A model generated the notes under the pieces. The model ran no database searches and was not told where the DNA came from. It saw nothing but the letters and a program-made list of their open reading frames with translations. 64,000 nt of DNA. Source: Stieleria neptunia. Lineage in GTDB: Bacteria; Planctomycetota; Planctomycetia; Pirellulales; Pirellulaceae. A program made the position numbers and the translations under genes. Positions 18,244 through 26,797 of the stretch are shown in pieces (the first letter of the stretch is position 1; the number at the start of each line of letters is the position of its first letter). Where the stretch lies: contig NZ_CP037423.1 of NCBI RefSeq assembly GCF_007754155.1, positions 8,490,938 to 8,554,937 on the forward strand, written 5' to 3'.

Positions 18244-19470
18244 TTATGCCATCGCAACCTCCTGCAAGTTCACTGCGCCTAGACTTGCGGTCTTACGCAG
18301 ACGACGTTTTTGTGCGGGTGATTTGAATTTCGCTCCGCGTGGTAGTTCCCCTTGCATCGCATACTTCCAAAGCGCGATGACCAACTTGCGGGCCAATGCC
18401 ACAATCGCGATTCGACGCATGCGGCTGCTCTGTCCCCCCGCTTTTTCCCGGAACCACCGAGCTAAGTCGCTTTGAGGTTGATAACGCAGCCACAACCATC
18501 CAACCTCAACAAGTAAGCTTCGCACATCACCGCGACCCGCCTTGCTGATGCCCTGCTCACGATTCAGTGCACCGCTGCTGTAAGGCGTTGGCGCGAGTCC
18601 AACGACCGCTCCGAGTTGACGACGATTCCGGAATTCACGCCATGAAAACAGCTCCGTCGAAAGCGTCCACGCACATTCCACTCCGATCCCGCAGAGTTCG
18701 ACCAGGCGATCTGCAATCTGTTGACGCGAGGCACATTGATCGGCCGCAGCGTTCGCCTGACGAAACAACTCGGCTCGTTGCTCTTCCAATTCTCGAATCT
18801 GGCAAACACAAAGCTTCAGCCGAGTGAACTCCAGCTGCAATCGTTTTCGGAGATACGCTCCGATCGGTTGACCGTCACCCGTTTTTAGCGTTTCAAGTAT
18901 TGCTTCGAACTCAGAATCGATCGTTCCGAGCACAATGCCTTGGGCGAACAGCAGACCTTTGATCCGGTTGGTTAATCGCCGTTTGTCCTTGCGGATTGAC
19001 TGCAGGCCTCGCTGCAGATTGCGAATGTCTTCGTCTTCCATCAACGGGACGTGAATCGGCCGTAGTGCTCCACGTTCGCCACGGTAATACCGTAGCAACG
19101 CGTGGACCATTTTTTGGACGTCCAGACGATCGGTCTTGCGCTGCTTGCTGCGTCGATCGACTTCAAGAGATGCCGATTCGATCACGTGATTGGTCAGCCC
19201 AATCGCTTCCAACGCCCGATGAATCCAGAAACCATCGCGTCCGGCTTCGTAGCAGGTTACGGTCCCTGCGTCGTCCTCGAGTGCGAACTTGCGTTTTGCG
19301 GCTAATAATTCGGATTCAAATTGCCGGAGGTCGCCGGCGGCAACATTTCGAATCCGAAGGCTCGGATGCTCGGCGCAAGCAAAACCAAGCTTCCAAACGG
19401 ATTTGCTGAGTTCCAAAGCGACAAACAAAGTGGAGGAAATTGAAGTAGACTGAATACCGGTCGCGGTCAT
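18244..19470 (-). CDS. IS110-family transposase
   Basis: 408 aa. The N-terminal RuvC-like DEDD domain shows FVALELSKSVWKLGF (Glu where many members have the first Asp), YEAGRDGFW and TDRLDVQKM (the last two Asp). A helical middle part follows. The C-terminal Transposase_20 domain has ELCGIGVECAWTLS, AVVGLAPTPYSSG (with the candidate catalytic Ser) and KAGRGDVRSLLVE. The frame is intact. The length is normal for the family. The gene follows pyrD on the same strand by 66 bp, so pyrD transcripts could read into it. Confidence 0.93.
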   Translation of the reverse strand: MTATGIQSTSISSTLFVALELSKSVWKLGFACAEHPSLRIRNVAAGDLRQFESELLAAKRKFALEDDAGTVTCYEAGRDGFWIHRALEAIGLTNHVIESASLEVDRRSKQRKTDRLDVQKMVHALLRYYRGERGALRPIHVPLMEDEDIRNLQRGLQSIRKDKRRLTNRIKGLLFAQGIVLGTIDSEFEAILETLKTGDGQPIGAYLRKRLQLEFTRLKLCVCQIRELEEQRAELFRQANAAADQCASRQQIADRLVELCGIGVECAWTLSTELFSWREFRNRRQLGAVVGLAPTPYSSGALNREQGISKAGRGDVRSLLVEVGWLWLRYQPQSDLARWFREKAGGQSSRMRRIAIVALARKLVIALWKYAMQGELPRGAKFKSPAQKRRLRKTASLGAVNLQEVAMA

Positions 19471-19516
19471 GATTAAGCCTCTGAAGTTGAGTGATGTTGA
19501 CTCTCAGAGCTTAATC
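19471..19516 (-). promoter_or_regulatory. Hairpin covering the transposase ribosome binding site
   Basis: In mRNA sense the arms are GATTAAGCTCTGA and TCAGAGGCTTAATC, complementary with one bulged base and separated by about 19 nt. The downstream arm holds AGAGG, the likely Shine-Dalgarno, and ends immediately before the ATG at 19470. RNA reading in from pyrD would fold it and hide the site, a way of limiting transposase translation known from other insertion sequences. The role is inferred. Confidence 0.6.
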
Positions 19517-19536
19517 GCCGCGGCTTTTCATAGCTT

Positions 19537-20643
19537 CTACACACCGCTGACATCCGCCCCCACGATGTCTTGCACGTGTGAGACGCCGTCCCGCTCCAAC
19601 AATTCCAACAGTCCGCGATTGATCCGGCGGACCACGCGCGGGCCCTGGTACACCAGCGCGGTCAGCAATTGAACCAACGACGCGCCCGCGCGAAGTTTGC
19701 GGTAGGCGTCCTCGGCGGTCGCCACTCCGCCGGCTGCGATGATCCGATAACGCCGACGATCCATTTGCCGGTACAAGCTGACGATTCGCCGGTCCATCCA
19801 ATCCTTCGTCGGCGATCCCGAAATCGCGCCGGGCCAATCGTTCCAAATCTCACATGGCGTTGCCAACCCCGACCGACGCCGCGACGATAGGTTGAACATG
19901 AACCCGGCGACCGATGCGTAGCCATCCACCGTCTGCAACATTCGATCGATCGCCGCGTCGTCCCAATCCGGCGAGAGCTTCAGCAACAGTGGAACGTCGA
20001 TGGGAATCGATGCCAGTCGCTCAAGCAGCTCGCCGAGGTGTCCCGGCGCATCAAAAAATTCGCGGCCGTCGGAAGTGTTGGGACAGCTCAGATTCAGCAT
20101 GAAATACGACGCACACCCTCGCAGCGTTTCGGCCGCGGTGACGTAGTCCTGGAGAATCTCATCGGGGCTGATCGCATCTGAACACACGCCATGATTGGTG
20201 TTCACCAAGTTGATCCCCAGCGGCACGTCGATCCGCTGCCCCTGCAATCGTTTCGCGACCGCGGCGGCACCCTCGTTGGGCAATCCGTAGTGCACGCAAA
20301 TCGCATCATCGATCGGCAGTCGCCATAAACGCGGTTTAGGATTTCCCGCCGAGGGCATCGCCGAGACCGAACCGATTTCGACGTGGCCGAACCCCAAGGA
20401 CGCCATCGCCGCGACCGCGCGTCCCGATTTGTCGTACCCGGCAGCCAGACCGAGAGGATTCTTGAACGGGATGCCGGCAACGTCGATGTTCAGCCGCGTG
20501 TCATCGACGCCATGCATCCGTGACGCCCAGCGAAGCAAACCGGGGATTCGCGTTGCCGCCGCCCCCCAGGCGATCGCCTGATCGTGCGTCCACTCCGGAT
20601 CGAAGCGAAACAACAGCGGACGAACGAGACGTTGATAAATCAT
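19537..20643 (-). CDS. pyrD: Dihydroorotate dehydrogenase, class-2-like
   Basis: 368 aa; oxidises dihydroorotate to orotate in pyrimidine synthesis, with FMN. The N-terminus (YQRLVRPLLFRFDPEWTHDQ) is like the membrane-associating helices of class 2 enzymes. FMN-binding parts are KNPLGLAAGYDKSGRA, GFGHVEIGSVSAMP and RIIAAGGVATAEDAYRKL. The active-site loop reads LNLSCPNTSDG: Cys stands where class 2 enzymes have Ser as the base, as in class 1. The usual class 2 NR.GF.N motif is replaced by HYGLPNEG. So it is a divergent or hybrid type. pyrE is also in this window, about 37 kb away. Confidence 0.85.
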   Translation of the reverse strand: MIYQRLVRPLLFRFDPEWTHDQAIAWGAAATRIPGLLRWASRMHGVDDTRLNIDVAGIPFKNPLGLAAGYDKSGRAVAAMASLGFGHVEIGSVSAMPSAGNPKPRLWRLPIDDAICVHYGLPNEGAAAVAKRLQGQRIDVPLGINLVNTNHGVCSDAISPDEILQDYVTAAETLRGCASYFMLNLSCPNTSDGREFFDAPGHLGELLERLASIPIDVPLLLKLSPDWDDAAIDRMLQTVDGYASVAGFMFNLSSRRRSGLATPCEIWNDWPGAISGSPTKDWMDRRIVSLYRQMDRRRYRIIAAGGVATAEDAYRKLRAGASLVQLLTALVYQGPRVVRRINRGLLELLERDGVSHVQDIVGADVSGV

Positions 20644-20889
20644 GGGGCGATCAGCGACCTTGGTTCGCAGCGCCGCTTCGAAGACTTCAGGACCGAGTGA
20701 AAGGGCACTGCCGGCGTGTCATTCTAACCGCCGCCCTCAAGCGCGAAATGGGCAGCAGCTGGAAAACGGTCGAACCGTCGCCTGGGATCGACGATCCCGC
20801 GATCCGCCGGTCGTCCTTGGCATCCTCAACTGATAGCATGTCGTGGACCGAGTTTCCTTTCCTCGGCAACTTCCCGACGCTGACGATCC

Positions 20890-21024
20890 ATGAACGCTTC
20901 CCAAAGACTCTTCGATCGATTCGAAAAAGCCGGCCCGTCATGGCTGCCGATCATCGTGCTGTCCCTGATCGGATTGATTGCCACGATCGCCTGTGTGCAC
21001 TCGATCGCCGGCCTGGGTGAATGA
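20890..21024 (+). CDS. Small single-span membrane protein (44 aa)
   Basis: Reads MNASQRLFDRFEKAGPSWLP, then a hydrophobic span IIVLSLIGLIATIACV, then HSIAGLGE and TGA. The amphipathic basic N-terminus and one TM helix look like a genuine small membrane protein rather than random sequence. No clear Shine-Dalgarno is seen. It lies in the gap between divergent pyrD and the AAA-ATPase gene; nothing else is visible in 20644-20889. Confidence 0.45.
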   Translation: MNASQRLFDRFEKAGPSWLPIIVLSLIGLIATIACVHSIAGLGE

Positions 21025-21040
21025 GCAACGCACGGAAACG

Positions 21041-21102
21041 AAGTGGGATAGGGCTTCCAGCCTGTCGATGCGGAAATGACAGTCCGGAAGCCGATCCCAC
21101 TT
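21041..21102. repeat. 62-bp hairpin repeat, copy 1 of 3
   Basis: Arms AAGTGGGATAGGGCTTCCAG.. (21041-21066) and ..CCGGAAGCCGATCCCACTT (21078-21102) pair with a few mismatches. Near-identical copies lie at 25119-25178 and 37527-37587. The flank CGCACGGAAACG before this copy is also shared, in inverse orientation, by the third copy. Confidence 0.88.
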
Positions 21103-21154
21103 CAAGAGATCCGACAGTTATATTCCTTTCGTCGCTACCACAAAGGAAACCGTC

Positions 21155-22540
21155 ATGAATGACCCCAACCAAGTCGCATTGGATGCCTTGCGTCAAGCCG
21201 TCGGCTTGGCACCGGAGAACATTGCGTTGGCCGACCACCTTGCCAAAACGCTGCTGCAAATGTCTCGGCCCGAGGAAGCCGCCCAGGTCTATCGGGATGC
21301 GCTCCATCACCATCCCGGCAACACCCCGCTGCAACTGGGGCTGGCCGACAGCTACCGACGCGCCAATCGGCTCTCGCACGCCCTGGCGATCCTTGAAACG
21401 TTGGTCGCTGAGAAAAAACCGCCCGCCGAGGCGTTGCTGCTGCACGCCCGTGTGCTGCACGGCCAGGGCGAGACCCGTTCGGCCATCAATCAATACAAAG
21501 ACGCGATCGATGCCAACCCCGATCTATCCGATGCGGCCTTCGAAAGCCTGCTCGGATTGAATTTCGAATCCGAGTCCGACGACTTCGCCGAGCGCACACC
21601 GGCCAGTTGGATGGAAGACGCTCCCGAATCGGGGTTCGACCAGCAGGACATGGACGACGACGATTCGTTCGCGGATCTGGAAACCCCGTCGATCAAGTTC
21701 GACGATGTCGGTGGCATGACCGAGGTGAAAGAGGACATCCGCGTCAAAATCATCTATCCGCTGCAACATGCCGAGATGTTCGCCGCCTATGGGAAAAAAG
21801 TCGGCGGAGGCATTTTGATGTACGGACCGCCCGGCTGTGGCAAGACGATGCTCGCGCGGGCAACGGCCGGAGAAATCGAGGCGGGGTTCTTGAGTGTCGG
21901 AATCAGCGATGTCTTGGACATGTGGGTCGGCAACAGCGAAAAGAACCTCCACAACCTGTTCCAACAAGCCCGCCGCAACCGCCCCTGTGTCGTGTTTTTT
22001 GACGAAGTCGACGCGCTCGGTGCCAGCCGATCGGACATGCGTCGCAGCAGCGGTCGACACTTGATCAACCAGTTTTTGTCCGAGCTAGACGGTGTGGAGA
22101 CGGACAATGACGGCGTCTTGTTTCTGGCCGCCACGAACGCACCGTGGCATTTGGATAGCGCGTTTCGCCGCCCCGGTCGATTCGATCGAATCGTGTTTGT
22201 CCCGCCGCCGGACGCGGAAGCCCGCATCGAAATTTTGAAACTGGCACTCGCCGGAAAGCCGACCGAGAAGATCAACCTGGAAAAACTCGCCGCGAAAACC
22301 GTCGACTTTTCCGGTGCAGATTTGAACTCGGTCGTCGACACCGCGGTCGAAACCAAATTGAAGGACGCGGTGAAAACGGGATTGCCCAAACCGATCACAA
22401 CGAGTGATCTGATGACGGCCGTCAAACGCTGTCGACCGAGCACCGGCGAATGGTTTTCCACCGCACGGAACCACGCGCTGTATTCCAACGAAGGCGGTGC
22501 GTACGACCCGATTCTGGATTACCTGAAGATCAAGCGATGA
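21155..22540 (+). CDS. TPR-AAA+ ATPase (CDC48/VCP-like single module)
   Basis: 461 aa. Residues about 5-130 form TPR-like helices (PEEAAQVYRDALHHHPGN, GETRSAINQYKDAIDANPD). A short acidic linker (DMDDDDSFADLE) follows. The AAA module starts at KFDDVGGMTEVKEDI, with Walker A GPPGCGKT (224-231), Walker B VVFFDEVD (279-286), sensor 1 AATN and Arg finger AFRRPGRFDR. No protease or membrane segment is present, so it is an unfoldase/remodelling ATPase whose TPR part likely selects the partner. Its stop overlaps the start of the next TPR gene by 4 bp, so the two products probably act together. Confidence 0.88.
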   Translation: MNDPNQVALDALRQAVGLAPENIALADHLAKTLLQMSRPEEAAQVYRDALHHHPGNTPLQLGLADSYRRANRLSHALAILETLVAEKKPPAEALLLHARVLHGQGETRSAINQYKDAIDANPDLSDAAFESLLGLNFESESDDFAERTPASWMEDAPESGFDQQDMDDDDSFADLETPSIKFDDVGGMTEVKEDIRVKIIYPLQHAEMFAAYGKKVGGGILMYGPPGCGKTMLARATAGEIEAGFLSVGISDVLDMWVGNSEKNLHNLFQQARRNRPCVVFFDEVDALGASRSDMRRSSGRHLINQFLSELDGVETDNDGVLFLAATNAPWHLDSAFRRPGRFDRIVFVPPPDAEARIEILKLALAGKPTEKINLEKLAAKTVDFSGADLNSVVDTAVETKLKDAVKTGLPKPITTSDLMTAVKRCRPSTGEWFSTARNHALYSNEGGAYDPILDYLKIKR

Positions 22541-23805
22541 CACAACGCTACGACCGCGCCCAACTGCTGATCGGCCAAGGGCGATTTGAAATGGCCGAGC
22601 GTGAGATCCGTCAGGTGCTGGCCGACAATCCCGATGACGGACTCGCCCATGCATTGTTGGCGATCTGCGCCGCCACCGACGAATCACGCTACGAGGAAGC
22701 AACCCGCGAAGCCGAGTTGGCCGTCGCGGCCGAACCGGACGCCCCGTTCGTTCATTTCGTCCGCAGCCGCGTGCTTTGGAAACGCAACCATTTCGACGAA
22801 GCCTACGAGGCGATCTCCCAAGCCATTCGACTGGATCCCTACGACGCCGACTATTTCGCACAAGCCGCACAAATCAAATTGGCAATCCGCGACTGGCCGA
22901 CCGCGCTGCGTCTGTCTGAACAGGGCCTTGCCATCGACCCGGAAGCTGCCGGCTGCAACAACATCCGCACGATCGCGCTGGAACGCCTGGGCCGCACCGG
23001 GGAAGCGCTTCAATCGGCCGCCAAAAACCTGCAGAACAGCCCCGAAGATTCTTATGCGCATTCATCGCACGGCTGGGCACTGCTGAATTCCGGCAAATAC
23101 CAGGAAGCCCAAAATGCGTTCCGCGAAGCGCTGCGACTGGACCCCAGCAACGAACTTGCCCGCGAAGGCATGATCGACGCGATCAGCAGCCGCAGCCTGC
23201 TGTTTCGCTCGGTTCGGAAATTCCACATCGCGCTCAGCCGACTTTCACGGAAACATCAATTCGCGATCATCTTCGGTGCCTGGCTGTTGATCCAAGTGCT
23301 CAGCGGTGCCGGGGACAGCGTGCCCTGGATTCGGCCGTTCATTCCGCTGATCTTGATGGCGTACATGGTCTTTGCCGTCCTGACGTGGACCTCTGACGCG
23401 ATCTTCAACACGTTGCTGCGTTTCCACCATTTCGGACGCCACCTGCTGACGTCCCGCATGATCTGGCGATCCAATCTGGTGGCATCGTGTTTGATCTGCG
23501 CCGGCGGCGGTGCGATTTACTCGATCGCGATCGGCGGCTGGTTTGCCGCCGCCGTGGTCGCGTTCTACTGGACGTTGATGTGCGTCCCCGTCACCGCCGC
23601 GTTTGCGATGCCGACCACCCAACGCGGTCTGTTGATCGGCGGACTGGGGCTGCTGGTCGGACTGCTGCCGGTCTACGGTGTCGTTCAATCGGTCGCGCAA
23701 GACAGCGGTGTCCCGCTGGCCCGAGCGTTTCGGAATTTCAACTGGAGCATCATCGGTCTGCAGGTCGCAGCGGGTTACTTGGCCGTCGCCCAGAATCGCA
23801 AGTGA
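22537..23805 (+). CDS. TPR protein with C-terminal membrane domain
   Basis: 422 aa. The start ATG lies within ATGA overlapping the ATPase stop; an open frame extends to 22450 but is inside the ATPase gene. The first ~240 residues are TPRs (AEREIRQVLADNPDDGLAHA, YEEATREAELAVAAEPDAP, YQEAQNAFREALRLDPSN). The rest has about five hydrophobic segments (FAIIFGAWLLIQVL, FIPLILMAYMVFAVL, SLICAGGGAIYSIA-like, AAAVVAFYWTLMCV, GLLIGGLGLLVGLLP). The TPR part would face the cytoplasm and may recruit the ATPase to the membrane. Function unknown. Confidence 0.8.
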   Translation: MTQRYDRAQLLIGQGRFEMAEREIRQVLADNPDDGLAHALLAICAATDESRYEEATREAELAVAAEPDAPFVHFVRSRVLWKRNHFDEAYEAISQAIRLDPYDADYFAQAAQIKLAIRDWPTALRLSEQGLAIDPEAAGCNNIRTIALERLGRTGEALQSAAKNLQNSPEDSYAHSSHGWALLNSGKYQEAQNAFREALRLDPSNELAREGMIDAISSRSLLFRSVRKFHIALSRLSRKHQFAIIFGAWLLIQVLSGAGDSVPWIRPFIPLILMAYMVFAVLTWTSDAIFNTLLRFHHFGRHLLTSRMIWRSNLVASCLICAGGGAIYSIAIGGWFAAAVVAFYWTLMCVPVTAAFAMPTTQRGLLIGGLGLLVGLLPVYGVVQSVAQDSGVPLARAFRNFNWSIIGLQVAAGYLAVAQNRK

Positions 23806-23814
23806 GCGGCTTCC

Positions 23815-25011
23815 TCACCAGCATTCCTTGGAATTCCCGTCGGGACCTTCCAGCAACGACTCTTCGGGCGCGCGGATGTCACTGTTGGGCAACCCATCGG
23901 GATAGTCCTGCTTGATCCGGGTGATGGCATGGGTTGCGACGGCCAAGTGCTGCTTTTTCGTCTCGTCATAAAAGGCCCTCGCCGCGCCGGGCAATTTGGG
24001 TTGGCCGTGCAGGGGTTTATCAGAAACGCACAACAGCGTGGCATTGGGAATTCGGTATCGAAAACCGTTGGCGGCGACCGTGGCCGATTCCATGTCGACG
24101 GCGATGCTGCGGCTGACCCGCAAATGTTCCACCGCTTTGCGCAGCGAAAGCTCCCAATTCCGATCCGCCGTCGTGTAGACCGCACCGATCCGGTAAGGCA
24201 ATTCCGCTTCGCCGAGCGCGCTGGCGAGCGCGCGATTGAGCAAAAAGCTGGGCGTGATCGGCACCGACGGCGGCAAGGCTTCGTCCAACAAGTGATCGCC
24301 GCGCATGTAGCCCGATGCCAACACAAAATCACCGATCTCTTGATGGTTCCGCACGCCCGCACAGTGCCCCACCATCAACATCGCATCCGGCCGCAGGACC
24401 GCCAAATGATCGGTCAGGTTCTTGGCGTTGGACGGCCCGACCCCGATGTTGACGATGCTGATGCCGCGATTGTCTGGTTCCCGATGATGCAACGTCGGCA
24501 TCTGCACGTCGTCACGCTTGGACCGCTCGCAATCGGGAAACTGGCGAATGAACGCCGCGATGTGCATGTTGTAATTGGTCAACAACACATACCGTTGGAA
24601 ATCCTCCGCGTCGGTCCCGGTGTAATGCTCTAGCCGCTTGATCGAAAGCTCGCTGCGTTCGGGGCCGAACAAAAAGACTTTCTTGCGAGTCAAATCGAAA
24701 TCGGTCTCGTCGATCATCTCCAACAACTGTGGAGAATTCAGATCGACCCGCGGTCGTGACCGCGCGATCGTGATCTCCGCACCACGGCGGGCCAGTTTTA
24801 AAAGCTCGCGGCGCAAGTACCAGCGATAGGCGCGCGGCCTGGCGATCTTGCCGGACAACTCCGGATTGTGCTTGGACCAATGCCGATAAACGGTCAACTT
24901 GGAATAGAAACCGTCGGCATAGGTTTCCTCCATCTGCTCGCAAGCGGCGGCGATCTGCTCACAGAGTCCCTGTTCGGACACATCCGGATCAATTCGAAAT
25001 GTTTCGTGCAT
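23815..25011 (-). CDS. amn: AMP nucleosidase
   Basis: 398 aa; would cleave AMP to adenine and ribose 5-phosphate. It has the two-part Amn organisation: an N-terminal regulatory-type part (TYADGFYSKLTVYRHWSKHN) and a C-terminal phosphorylase-fold domain with ISIVNIGVGPSNAKNLTDHL, LMVGHCAGVRNHQEIGDFVL, AVDMESATVAANGFRYRIP and LCVSDKPLHGQPK. The Met-Glu-Ser of VDMESAT binds ribose in the family. It is shorter than E. coli Amn (484 aa), mainly in the N-terminal part. It converges with the TPR gene, with 9 bp between the stops. Confidence 0.88.
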   Translation of the reverse strand: MHETFRIDPDVSEQGLCEQIAAACEQMEETYADGFYSKLTVYRHWSKHNPELSGKIARPRAYRWYLRRELLKLARRGAEITIARSRPRVDLNSPQLLEMIDETDFDLTRKKVFLFGPERSELSIKRLEHYTGTDAEDFQRYVLLTNYNMHIAAFIRQFPDCERSKRDDVQMPTLHHREPDNRGISIVNIGVGPSNAKNLTDHLAVLRPDAMLMVGHCAGVRNHQEIGDFVLASGYMRGDHLLDEALPPSVPITPSFLLNRALASALGEAELPYRIGAVYTTADRNWELSLRKAVEHLRVSRSIAVDMESATVAANGFRYRIPNATLLCVSDKPLHGQPKLPGAARAFYDETKKQHLAVATHAITRIKQDYPDGLPNSDIRAPEESLLEGPDGNSKECW

Positions 25012-25056
25012 GAACGCAATTGTGAACGATCGCCGATCGGGCGGCTAGTCGAGTAG

Positions 25057-25073
25057 GGCATGCTGTGCATGCC
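25057..25073. repeat. 17-bp near-palindrome, dispersed
   Basis: GGCATGCTGTGCATGCC; the reverse complement is at 17790-17806 and 29081-29097. It lies in the gap 25012-25249. Confidence 0.8.
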
Positions 25074-25118
25074 GCTGTCACTACGCCGTGAACGATCGTT
25101 TAGGACCATCGGAAGAAC

Positions 25119-25178
25119 AAGTGGGATAGGCTTCCAGCCTGTCATGGCGAAAACGACAGGCTGGAAGCCTATCCCACA
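25119..25178. repeat. 60-bp hairpin repeat, copy 2 of 3
   Basis: Perfect 23-bp arms at 25121-25143 (GTGGGATAGGCTTCCAGCCT..) and 25155-25177, with an 11-nt loop. It sits between the start of the AMP nucleosidase gene and the end of the exported hypothetical at 25250, both on the minus strand, and could act as a terminator for transcripts of either direction. Confidence 0.93.
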
Positions 25179-25249
25179 TTCAATCCCCGCCACTTATTCT
25201 TCAGACGGTCCTTAGCGGCCGGGCGCAAGCCCTCCGGTGGTGCGAGTGG

Positions 25250-25678
25250 TCAACGACCGAAACGAATCAGCAAGAGATCCAGTTCTTTCAGATGGACGAT
25301 TTTCACGGGGCGGCGCGGCAGCGGCAGCGGCCTGACATGACCACGAGGCTCCGCAGCGGCAACCATCGGCGCACGCTGTTGGAGGGGAACGGCAACGATC
25401 CGTTTCATCACCTGCAAGTGCAATTCTGGTTTCCCATAGACCACCAATTGGCGTCGTTCGGGAAAATACATCATTTTCTCGGTAGGGACGACAGATCCAA
25501 ATTGGGCCAAGACGTCCTCGGGGAATCCGTCGGGAATCCGGTGTGTTTGCAGCTTGGCAACCGTCGACGAAGGCTGCCGCTGGTCCTCCGCCCAAGCCTT
25601 GTTGCAATCCATGCCCGATCCGGCAATCAACGCCAGAATCAGTGTTGAACAACCTAAATATCGGCTCAAAACAGTCAT
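25250..25678 (-). CDS. Exported hypothetical protein
   Basis: 142 aa. Signal peptide LGCSTLILALIAGSG with a cleavage site near AWAED. The mature part has no motif I recognise; QTHRIPDGFPEDVLAQFG and RRQLVVYGKPELHLQVMKRI look like a small alpha/beta domain reminiscent of the short N-domains of secretins, but this is weak. A slightly shorter frame on the same strand (25212-25652) has no signal peptide and is rejected. It may be monocistronic, with the hairpin at 25119 downstream. Confidence 0.6.
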   Translation of the reverse strand: MTVLSRYLGCSTLILALIAGSGMDCNKAWAEDQRQPSSTVAKLQTHRIPDGFPEDVLAQFGSVVPTEKMMYFPERRQLVVYGKPELHLQVMKRIVAVPLQQRAPMVAAAEPRGHVRPLPLPRRPVKIVHLKELDLLLIRFGR

Positions 25679-25849
25679 TTCATGCTCGTTTGGATAGGCG
25701 GTCTTCTAAAGATAGAACACCATAGGTCTGCTGAGGTTCCGTAGAATTGCGTCCGGCTGACGAGTCGACAAGTCGTCATCGAATTCGCGTGACGATGACG
25801 TCTGTCACAACTCAATTGTCTTGCATGTATCCGAAAACTGGGCCCTCCC

Positions 25850-26797
25850 ATGAAATCTCTGCGACCGAAAATCACGGCACTCCTGCTGACCTTTGCTTCG
25901 ACCATTGCAATCGCCGAACAGCCTTGGATCATCGACCCGCACACGCACTTCAAGGGTCGCGAACAGATCGCCTTGGAGAACCAAACGGTCAAACGCGAAC
26001 CCCAGAACACGCTCGGACATGTCGTCGTTCCCGAGGACTACCGTGAACTGGCCGATCGACTGGGCATCCAATCCACCTTGGTCGTCGAGGCCGTCGACCA
26101 GGACCAGCCGCAATTCAACGATTGGCTGCTCGACCAAGCCCAATCGGATCTGGTTTGCGGCTATGTTGCGCGCGGCGATTTGGCGTCCGATGATTTCCAA
26201 ACGCACTATCAACGCTACAAACAGACGGGCTACCTGAACGGTTACCGGTTTCGGTTCGATGAACTCGCCGGCTACCTCGACAATGCCACCGCCCGAAAGA
26301 ACCTTGCAACGCTTCAAACGGATGGCATGGTCGTTGATCTGCTGATCGAACCGAGCCACGCAGACGATGTCGCCGAGTTGGCCGCCGCATTTCCACGGCT
26401 AAAGATCGTGATCAATCATTGCTTTCGCGCGACGATGGTCGACGGCAAGGTGAGCGAACAATGGACACAGGCGGTTGCCAGTTGTGCAAAGTTTGAGAAC
26501 GTCTTCATGAAGATTTCCAGTATCGTCAACTTCGCCGGCACCAAGCCGTTCGTCGAAACCGCACCGTCGGACCTGAAAACGTATCTGCCGGTGCTGGAAC
26601 CCTGCTTTGCGGCTTTCGGAGAAGACCGTGTGATCTTTGCGACCAACTGGGGCGTCAGCACGCACTTCGGCAGCGTCGACGATGTGGTTCGGATCGTGAA
26701 AGAGTTCTTAGCGTCCAAGGGAGACTCGGCGCTCAAGAAGGGCATGCGAGACAATGCGATCCGAGTCTATGGGATCAACACCCAGCATTTAAGGTGA
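25850..26797 (+). CDS. Exported amidohydrolase-like protein (Amidohydro_2)
   Basis: 315 aa with signal peptide (SLRPKITALLLTFASTIAIA). The metal motif WIIDPHTHFKG is at the start of the barrel. RLKIVINHCFRATM carries another candidate His ligand. The C-terminal barrel end reads DRVIFATNWGVS, where family members usually have Asp or Ser. The family includes periplasmic and cytoplasmic lactonases and decarboxylases of the TIM-barrel amidohydrolase type. Substrate unknown. The 3' end overlaps the stop of the convergent gene by 9 bp. Confidence 0.8.
   Translation: MKSLRPKITALLLTFASTIAIAEQPWIIDPHTHFKGREQIALENQTVKREPQNTLGHVVVPEDYRELADRLGIQSTLVVEAVDQDQPQFNDWLLDQAQSDLVCGYVARGDLASDDFQTHYQRYKQTGYLNGYRFRFDELAGYLDNATARKNLATLQTDGMVVDLLIEPSHADDVAELAAAFPRLKIVINHCFRATMVDGKVSEQWTQAVASCAKFENVFMKISSIVNFAGTKPFVETAPSDLKTYLPVLEPCFAAFGEDRVIFATNWGVSTHFGSVDDVVRIVKEFLASKGDSALKKGMRDNAIRVYGINTQHLR

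Larger units (their letters stand above)
18010..19516 (-). mobile_element. IS110-family insertion element (approximate extent)
   Basis: The element consists of the transposase gene (18244-19470), a 46-bp hairpin just upstream (19471-19516) and about 230 bp of noncoding sequence downstream (18010-18243). IS110 elements carry a long noncoding end that encodes a bridge RNA in characterised members. Here only the downstream end is long enough, and it contains CTCACTTCCAGTGAG and GGGTTTTGGCGATCTG, the latter resembling an IS110 end. Termini could not be fixed because this family lacks clear target duplications. Confidence 0.6.
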
